Positions 57,101 through 64,000 of a stretch of 64,000 nt of DNA are shown here, piece by piece. The notes under the pieces are model-generated. The model was given only the letters and a program-made list of their open reading frames with translations, was not told the DNA's origin and ran no database searches. The stretch spans positions 70,454,627 to 70,518,626 of the forward strand of contig JBANSL010000004.1 of assembly GCA_037127255.1 (NCBI GenBank). Direction: 5' to 3'. Source of the DNA: Persicaria tinctoria (Eukaryota; Streptophyta; Magnoliopsida; Caryophyllales; Polygonaceae). Within the stretch, counting starts at the first letter, position 1; every line of letters starts with the position of its first letter. Position numbers and translations under genes: made by a program.

Positions 57101-60100
57101 CACTTTGCACCATTCAGCGATGAATTTCTTCATGTTGAGATTGCAAACAAGGTATACGTTGATAATGCTAGCTGGAGACTGCTTGATATCTAGAATTGTA
57201 TTAATGTTTTATCTCTTTGATATCTCTTTACTGTAACACAGAAAGATCATCAGTAGCTTGCCTAGGGGGAAACCGGAAATGTACCCATTTCTTTTCCCTT
57301 TAGTGTGTTCAACATGCTGATATGGCCACAGCTTATTTCTTGCCGAGGATCCCTGATTGTGCTCATCCATTTTGTGTTGATTACCCGGTTAATATTTGAC
57401 AAAAACTATCTCTGTAATTTGACTGAAAATTATCAATGTTTGCAGGCACTTTTCTGGCAGCAGCAAAACTATTTTGGGGTTGACCTTACTGCCTTGCATG
57501 GATCAGCATTCCAAGGCTACTTTTCACAGGTTTGTAGGCAGACCAAAAAAAAATTATAAATTTTATCTCCCTGTTTTTCTAATCTATCCTGGTGCATTTG
57601 TAGTCCTGTTATTGTTTCTTCATCTTTTGTGACACTTAACTCTAACTATTTAAGATGTGTTTTTAAAAGCTGGACATTGAATGTTTCGAATATTAATAAT
57701 AATTCCCTTTTGATACAACATTAAGTTTAGTTAGCACATCTTGAAGACAGGAACTTTATACTCCCTCCGTTCGGCAAAACATGCCACTTTAGAGTATTAG
57801 TTTTGTTCAGCAAAACATGTCATTATAAGTACTTTGACATTTACTTTACGAAAATGCCCTTGTAATGATTAATTGAATGTTAGTTGTAGTTTTCGATAAA
57901 GTAAAAAAGTAGTGTACTAAATGAGGATACAATAGTATATTTGTTGATTTTGTTAAAAGTTGTGCACAAAGCTAAAATGGCATGTTTTGGCGAATGGAGG
58001 GAGTAATTGTCATGGATTTTTTTTTTAATTGTTATGGAGCCTTAGCCTGGTGTAAACAGTATTGTAGTAGAGCACTGATGTTTCTGTTCATTAACAATGT
58101 TTTGACCTTGGTATTTTTCAGAGCGCTCGAATTAGTCTCTTAAATCTGATTATTGAATGCATGCCTACTCAAAACAACTTGATGTAGTCTTTTTGTCAAT
58201 GTTCTTGGTTTAATGTGTTCTACAATAGTTATGTTTTGAATTGATATACAATCAGAATGCAATCATTTTTTAATGTGAATGCTATAACCAGTATATAATC
58301 AATCGTGGTGAGCATTTATGTGGTCTTGGGTCATCTGTCCTGCAAGACTGCAGTGGTAAAATGAGTGTCGTAACCATTCCGGAATGACTCACTGGAAAGG
58401 ACTTGTGGGTAGTATCCAAAGGTCCCCAGTTCGAACCCCGGATATGGCCGCTCTCTATTTACAAATTTAAGGTAAAATGAGTGTCGTTCTGTTGCTTAGT
58501 AGCATGCCTTGGCTGAGTATCCAGATGATAAGTCAAGCACTTTTGTGGTGTTTGAATTTGAATACGTTTAGAAGGTGAAATGTTACTATTAGTTAATAGT
58601 TATAGCATGGACACTGGCTTGCGGAACTTTGGTTTTTTTTTTTATGAGGAAAGGCTTCGGTTGGCAATTAAGGACGAGACCGTTGCCACCCAAGAGCATC
58701 CCGGCCGATGAGGTCTATTTTGGATATGAGTTCCATCAGCTTGGTGGCTAAGGTGTGCAACCTTATCAGCCACCAAGTTGCCTACACGGAGCACGTGTAA
58801 TGCGAAACTTCTTTATTTTTCTACTGTTGCATATCCCCTCCCTTCCTTTTTTTTTTAATCTTATATGAATTTACTTGTAGATGGTGCTGTATACTCTTGT
58901 AAGCTCTATGAAACCTGTATATAGAGAATAGAGATAATGCACTTCCTCTAACATTTTCTACCTTTGGCTTCATCATCTGTATAGCCAGTAGTTGATGCAT
59001 TTGACCCAAGGTTACTCGTAGCGCCTGCTCAGTATCACGTGATAGATTTTGCCTCCATAAAGGTATCATCATTCATACATGTCACTTTGTCCATTTATTA
59101 TTAAAAAACAACATATTTCTTAATCTTGCAGCTGTTTATTCCCTTGTTTTAATAGTAGTCCCATGATTTGGAGAATGTAGTCCAGAATCATTATAATATT
59201 TGCTGCATTTTTCCAGGAAGAAGATCTATATGAAATTGATATTCCCTTGAAGTTTACGGCCTCTGTGGGCACTAGAGTGCACGGGTTGGCTTGTTGGTTT
59301 GATGTTTTGTTCAACGGGAGGTTAGTAAACATTGACCGTGTTTTGAAAGAAGAGATCAGCATTCAACCCCAAACTTTTGTAATTATACTTGGAGACTATC
59401 CATGCTTACCAGTTTCCTGTTGACGTTGCAGTACCATACCAAGGTGGCTTACCACTGCTCCTGGTGCACAAACAACACACTGGTACCAATTACGTTGTGT
59501 CCTGGTTCAGCCTCTCTATGTCATGGCAGGGCAAGAAATCACTGGACGTCTTCACATGGTTGCCCATGAGGCCCAAAGTTATACAATTTATCTCACAATG
59601 TCAGGTTGGTATTTCAGCGATGTTGTTTTAGTTCATTGCTAATAATAATGCAGGTTGTCTCATAAGGGGTCTGTAATTTCACTGGACAGTTAAATTGCGG
59701 GGCGCTGGTGATGATGAAGGAGCTATCCTACAGACCTCTACTGGAAAATTAGACCTCAAGGAACCCTATTATAGAATGTCCCAGCCACAACCCCAAGCCT
59801 ACGCAATGGCTCAAGATCAGCAACCACACCAGCTATTACAAACTCAGGTACTGTCACATTTACAAGTCAAATAAAACTTTGCTCGAGAATTTTTGGGAAG
59901 GTTTGTGCATATCTATAAATTACCTGTAGTACGTAAGACTAGAACCTGAAATAACCTGAAAATCTGGAATGGATCTGATTTCGCTGTGTAATCATCCAAG
60001 ACAAATCCCTTCCAACTTGTCCTGAATGCTTTAGGTTTATGATCGAGTACTTCAATTTTAACAGGAAAGCTTTCAATAACCTGAACGTAAAGAATGACTA

Positions 60101-60442
60101 TTTAAAAACTCTCTGGACCTGAGTTGGTGAAAGTAGGAAAAAATCCAATCTCAGAAGAAATTTATCAGTGGTCTTGTGGACACATTTTTCATTTGGCTAT
60201 TTGGGGGTTTGCCAAAGCTTCATTTTTTACATGTTTTTAGCTTTGATTCATGACTCAGTCAGTAACCCTTCCCCTATGAAGAAAAACTATTTGGCTTTTC
60301 AATCGGCATTCTGATGTTTATTTCTGTCGAACGCAACTAACTGTGTTTTTGTTATTCTCTTCGACAGAACATCAGTATCCATACACCGGAATTGGAGGGT
60401 TCAGAACTCTTGCAACAATTGCAAGATGCCGAGCTGCCTTGA
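54159..60442 (+). CDS. PRMT4: Protein arginine methyltransferase 4 (CARM1-like), 15 coding exons
   Basis: The gene is an asymmetric dimethylarginine methyltransferase for histone H3 and other nuclear proteins (family knowledge). Exons read by eye with GT-AG borders and continuous phase: 54159-54368, 54465-54527, 54616-54772, 55332-55475, 55589-55692, 55972-56070, 56157-56226, 56352-56448, 57097-57151, 57446-57529, 58985-59062, 59217-59320, 59432-59604, 59690-59847, 60368-60442. The sum is 1,671 nt, 556 residues. The N-terminal ~150 residues are the PH-like CARM1 domain. Motifs are SAM-binding [12 protein letters not shown] (about 209-220), VYAVEAS, the double-E loop SEPMG...NERMLE (279-291) and THW (about 437-439). 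The C-tail is Gln-rich and ends DAELP. Catalytic residues are present and no stop interrupts the frame. The first ATG is in frame and suits a 535-residue-class family. The last exon is the least certain. Confidence 0.92.
57761..58003. mobile_element. Stowaway MITE in intron 10 of the methyltransferase gene
   Basis: Ends CTCCCTCCGTTCGGCAAAAC and GTTTTGGCGAATGGAGGGAG are inverted with TA on both sides. The length is 243 bp. The arms are complementary over much of the length. Confidence 0.85.
58372..58470 (+). mobile_element. tRNA-derived SINE in intron 10, with 17-bp duplications
   Basis: A 99-bp body carries a polymerase III A-box-like TGACTCACTGG and B box CAGTTCGAACCCCGG. It is flanked by the perfect duplication GGTAAAATGAGTGTCGT (58355-58371, 58471-58487), which marks LINE-assisted target-primed insertion. 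It is related to 15940-16040. Confidence 0.85.
58632..58810 (-). mobile_element. 5'-truncated LINE 3' end in intron 10
   Basis: On the minus strand [16 protein letters not shown] matches the end of the RNase H of the LINE at 30740-30900, and a T-run (58633-58642) is the poly(A) remnant. Only about 180 bp remain, as for a typical 5'-truncated insertion. Confidence 0.8.
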
Positions 60443-61098
60443 CTCAATTGAATGTGAACTCAAAATCCAGAACTGAAGTGTCTGCTCATTTGGGCGGTGT
60501 CTCTGGCTTTGTTCATTGGCATTCGAGCATGGAATTGAAGGGCCCATACGACATATTCTGTAACATTTAACGTGCCTTAGCTGCACATAAAGAGAGTAGA
60601 GGGCGCTCTTCCCGTTTGCCTTGTATTCTTGGACAGGCTTAGACTCGTAGTTTGATTGTTTTTCTCCCATAGATTGTTGTATGAATCCCTTGAGGGCTTT
60701 TTGTTTCCTCTACCAAACATGACGGTTTTGCCTGAGGTTATCTTGTTTTCCACTTCCACAACGGTTAGCGGAGGATACTGTAGAGGTTGGCTTGCTTATT
60801 CAAGGAGGCAACAGGCAAGGTGATCGAGTTGTGTGGAATCTTTTCTTTTAACCAGTTAAGTTATTCGAGTTTGAATACTAGAAACAAATCTCAAGTTGGA
60901 TTTCTTAATGAATGTTCAGTGGTTTGAATTGATCAGAATTTTTTTATTCCCGGTTAGAAATGTGTGTACATAAACTTTGGTGCATATTTTATTACTATTT
61001 TTTTGGATACCCAATGGAGTGGCGTGAGTCTATTTGGTTATTTAACGTAGCTGATGAGATAGCTAAAGTGGATGGATTAAGCTTGTTAAGTACTACTA
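60443..61098. other. 3' flank of the methyltransferase gene
   Basis: This should include the 3' untranslated region. I see no further gene; an ORF over the last exon (60343-60570) is only a shifted frame. Confidence 0.4.
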
Positions 61099-61256
61099 CC
61101 TCCGTCCAAAAATACATGTCTCTTTACTATTCATGCACGTTTTTTTAGGAGTTAAAAACTATATAAAATATTAACTTTTTTATCAATTTTTTTTAATAAT
61201 TATAAATTTATTACGTGCTAAAAAGTAAAAAGACATATATTTTTGGACGGAGAGAG
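61099..61256. mobile_element. Stowaway MITE
   Basis: The ends CCTCCGTCCAAAAATACATG and TATATTTTTGGACGGAGAGAG are inverted, flanked by TA. The length is 158 bp. Confidence 0.8.
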
Positions 61257-61550
61257 TATATTATAAATAATAAATCAGGGTGTTTATAATTTAGTAAAGT
61301 GTTTGGTAACCTAATACCATACATATTAGTTAATGAGATAGGAAAAAGTTTGGGATGAGTAAGTATTGAAAATTAAATTTCAAAAGCCAAACGGAGCTTA
61401 AGTTGGCAGTCAAATCTCTATAACCATTCGACAAAAAAAAACTTAAAAATTTAAAATACCCTTAGGAAAGTCAAGCAATAAAATATATACCATTAGGAAA
61501 GACAAGCAAAGCGTTGTTTCGAATGCTTTGTGTATAAATAGAACTTATAA

Positions 61551-61650
61551 CTAGTGTCGTATCATACCCGTGCCTTGAAGGCACGAGAGTTTAATTAATT
61601 TTAATTTAAATATTATTTTATATATCTATATAATACTATATTAATATATA
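61551..61650 (-). mobile_element. Helitron-like 3' terminus
   Basis: On the minus strand the palindrome CGTGCCTTCAAGGCACG is followed by CTAG and T, nearly identical to the terminus at 51543. The body would extend to higher coordinates; its 5' end is not identified. A second, imperfect CCCGTGC/CGGG site follows CTAG at 61652. A TCTATATAATACTATATTA stretch (61626) resembles one at 52988. Confidence 0.45.
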
Positions 61651-61881
61651 ACTAGGAAGGCGAACCCGTGCTACGTCCGGGACAAGCGATTTGTTTCAAA
61701 CATTTTATTTCAAACACTATAGTGAGATTAGGCTTGGTAAATAAAGAAAACAAAAATAACACGCTATATAAATTTTTAAAATAATAGAATATTAGCACAT
61801 AGTGTGGTTTTTACAAACAACAATTAAATTAAAATATTATTATTCAAACATAAAAAATAAAGCAATATCTATTACTACATA

Positions 61882-62115
61882 CTCCCTCCGATCGGAAATA
61901 TTTGATGTTTTGACTTTTTGCACGTACTTTAAGGAGCTAAAATCTATATAAAATATTAATCTTTTAATATTTTTTTTTTACAATTTAGTACTTATTACTA
62001 ATAAATATTAAACTATGAAAAAAATTAATTAAAATAAATAAGATTTTATATAGTTTTTAGCTCCTAAAATTACGTGCACAAAAGTCAAACATCAAATATT
62101 TCCGATCGGAGGGAG
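61882..62115. mobile_element. Stowaway MITE with near-perfect long hairpin
   Basis: The ends CTCCCTCCGATCGGAAATAT and its complement extend into arms of roughly 100 bp (for example GATGTTTTGAC, AAGGAGCTAAAATCTATAT). It is flanked by TA. The length is 234 bp. Confidence 0.88.
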
Positions 62116-62523
62116 TATATAGCAAAAAAAAAATTTAATCTAAACCCATGAGTGAAGAGATAAAATTTCAGAGAAATTTAAAGATGAAATAAATTTCATG
62201 TATTTTATAATGTTATAACTTTTTATAACATGAAAAGAATAGAATCAATAAAAAAAATATTTTATACTAACCAAATCAAATTATACACATTTTTTTCATT
62301 AGATTTTTTGCATATGATAACCATTTAAAATTTTCGATTGTAAACTTTTATAAACTTGCAAATTAAATAAATGGAATATAAATTAGAATCTATAATACAT
62401 TATATAACTTATAAATTATTTAAAACTGTGGGATACTTTTTATAAATTGTAAAACTGAAATAAGAGCATATTTAACCAAAACAGAATGTTTGGGAGGTTT
62501 TTCGTAGTTAGACCTTCTTCTTC
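62116..62523. other. AT-rich flank
   Basis: No feature was supported; it would be the 3' flank of the fluoride-channel exon. Confidence 0.4.
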
Positions 62524-62754
62524 CTACAGCCCGACACAGTCACACAGCAAGTGTCGAATGGGATTGTAGAATGAGGTTGTCCCTAATCCAAATGATAGTG
62601 CAATGGTGATGAATGCATATGCATACGCTCTCCAAGGGTGGCTGCCCTGTCTTATTGCATTGAACTCCGACATCATCGTCGAAACCGTGCTCAAACAGCC
62701 CAAGAACCCAAACTGAATGGCACTTGCAACTGTCACACTGGTCTCGGTATTCAC
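62524..62754 (-). pseudogene. Terminal exon of a CrcB/FEX fluoride exporter homologue
   Basis: On the minus strand an AG acceptor (62756-62755) is followed by 76 codons and a TAG stop (62526-62524). The translation reads VNTETSVTVASAIQFGFLG, then CLSTVSTMMSEF, then PWRAYAYAFITIALSFGLGT, which matches the second half of eukaryotic FEX proteins: two transmembrane segments and the channel motif GFLGCLSTVSTF. Here the last residue of that motif is Met rather than Phe. No other FEX exon is visible up to 64000, so it is either the last exon of a gene with a long intron or an orphan fragment. The upstream frame is also open to 62844 but looks unlike FEX. FEX exports fluoride at the plasma membrane. 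Confidence 0.7.
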
Positions 62755-62756
62755 CT

Positions 62757-63449
62757 GCACACGGACGGATCTCGTATTGAGTAACGAAAGGAACCGATAG
62801 AGGTAGACGGGAGAGATTGGTATCGAGGGCGTACCCTCCGACAAATCGAATCTGAAATTGGGCGTATTCTATTTGCATGCTTTTCTCAAAAAAAATTTGA
62901 ATGGGATTGTAGATTAAAGGTTTTAGAACACGATGAATCAAATTCAAAGGTTGGAGATTGGCCTTCAATGGTGGACGTAGCTTCCGAAGGTCGAAAGGGT
63001 TTTTATAGTCGATCTTAAAATGAGAACGAAATATCAAATTGATTGTACCGATCTCTTCCTCTTCTTCTTGTGATCAATGTGGTGTATTCAATTGCAAGAA
63101 ACGGTTGAAAAATCATCCCAAACGACACCAAATTCGATTTGGGGCAAAACGAACTTGGACGAAAACGGGGCTGAATTCGTTGATGATATCATAAGTTAAA
63201 CATGTTTTTGACATGGGGATGATGAATCAAAGTTAATGAAGACGTTTTGGAGGTGAAACGTCACGAAATTAAAAACCACCATTGAGAGGTTTCAACGTAG
63301 CACACGGGAAGGAGGAGGAAGAAGGAAGGAGCGGTTCACCTGAACCGGTTCTCCATTTTATTTTAATTTTTCTTGGTTTTGCAAAATAGCCACCAAAATG
63401 GACGTAATTTGCGAAATGTTCGCGTTTTGGGACATTTTTGCGAAATGTC
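62757..63449. other. Intergenic or intron, no gene recognised
   Basis: Minus-strand ORFs are present but show no domain. It could be an intron of the fluoride-channel gene. Confidence 0.35.
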
Positions 63450-63450
63450 C

Positions 63451-63850
63451 TAAATAAAACCCTACTACCTCTCTCTCCCACGACAATTTCTCTCTCCTCC
63501 GCTCTGCCTCTCCGCACCCTCCCTTTCAATCTCTCTCCGCTCCGAGAATCGCTGCTCCGGGAGGGCCCCGATCAAGACGGCGACGACTATTCCAGGGCTG
63601 CTGGCGGCGGCGGTTGTTCCAATTGGAAGAAGCGGAGCCCCTCCGTTGCCTCCGGCTCGTCGTCAGCGTGCAATCGCTCCAATCTGAGGCCTCCGTCCTC
63701 ATCGCGTGGTCGAGCGGAGCGAGCGAGCAAGCGAGGCCGCCTGATGCCTGCCGCCTTGCTGCGTCGGAATTCAACTTCGTCTGGACAGGAAGAAGCAGCT
63801 CTACCTCCGCCTTGCCGATCAACCTCTCCTCGTTGACGACGCTTCCAAGG
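63451..63850 (+). other. Possible promoter and first exon of a plus-strand gene
   Basis: A TATA-like TAAATAAAA (63451-63459), a pyrimidine-rich leader with CTCTCTC runs (63468-63540), then GC-rich sequence open in two frames and a donor-like CCAAG/GTTAGTG at 63850 look like a plant gene 5' end. The frame from 63614 is Ser/Ala/Leu-rich and unrecognised. The gene, if any, lies outside the window. Confidence 0.3.
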
Positions 63851-64000
63851 TTAGTGTTTTACATCGATTTACTTTGTACGCTAGATATCGAAGTTTATTT
63901 GTGGTTCAATTGAACTGATTGTGCTCAATTTCAAGTGTTCAATTGGAATATTTTTCTGAGATCTGTGTGAATTAGGTGAAGGATGATTTGTTATTTAGAT

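Noticed and set aside
60343..60570. 75-codon ORF over the last exon of the methyltransferase gene
   Set aside because: It is a shifted frame: the acceptor at 60367 and phase continuity give the tail that ends at 60442.

Overview
This is plant nuclear DNA, most likely from a eudicot. The window holds one multi-exon host gene (a type I protein arginine methyltransferase of the PRMT4/CARM1 class) in AT-rich, transposon-packed sequence. Stowaway-type MITEs, Athila-like LTRs, L1-like LINEs, a tRNA-derived SINE, a Helitron terminus and an endogenous pararetrovirus all point to a flowering plant. I cannot name the species.

Layout. 1-14335: a nearly genome-length endogenous caulimovirid (leader with tRNA-Met primer site, movement protein, coat protein with zinc knuckle, protease, RT-RNase H, two small ORFs, a 3' ORF of unknown function). 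It is broken by stops and frameshifts and by three later LTR insertions, each with a perfect 5-bp target duplication. Removing the insertions leaves about 7.5 kb, a normal caulimovirid genome size. 14336-21670: a LINE fragment, a MITE, a SINE copy, tandem repeats, a copia gag-protease relic, a candidate 34-residue membrane micropeptide and a hAT-like MITE with an 8-bp duplication. 21677-25031: a Harbinger-like element holding a TCGA-rich solo LTR; a second copy of that LTR lies inverted at 27052-29175. 30551-37881: a terminal-inverted-repeat element that contains an L1-like LINE. 39194-48934: a solo LTR interrupted by a 6.6-kb Athila-like element that keeps gag and protease but has lost RT and integrase. 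49748-53973: a short relative of the terminal-inverted-repeat element, then a non-autonomous Helitron that ends about 185 bp before the methyltransferase start codon.

54159-60442: the PRMT4/CARM1 gene, 15 coding exons, 556 codons, apparently intact. Its tenth intron collected a Stowaway MITE, a SINE with 17-bp duplications and a LINE 3' end. 60443-64000: MITEs, a second Helitron-like terminus, the last exon of a CrcB/FEX fluoride-channel homologue on the minus strand, and a GC-rich stretch that may be the first exon of another gene.

The mobile elements do not form a pathway; they record the insertion order. The pararetrovirus predates the three LTR elements inside it. The third copy of its resident solo-LTR family (39194) predates the Athila-like element inside that copy. 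The most novel-looking content is the small-ORF cassette of the pararetrovirus, the GC-rich peptide motif shared by the LTR and gag of the Athila-like element, and the micropeptide candidate. All family names come from motifs read by eye; no database search was possible.
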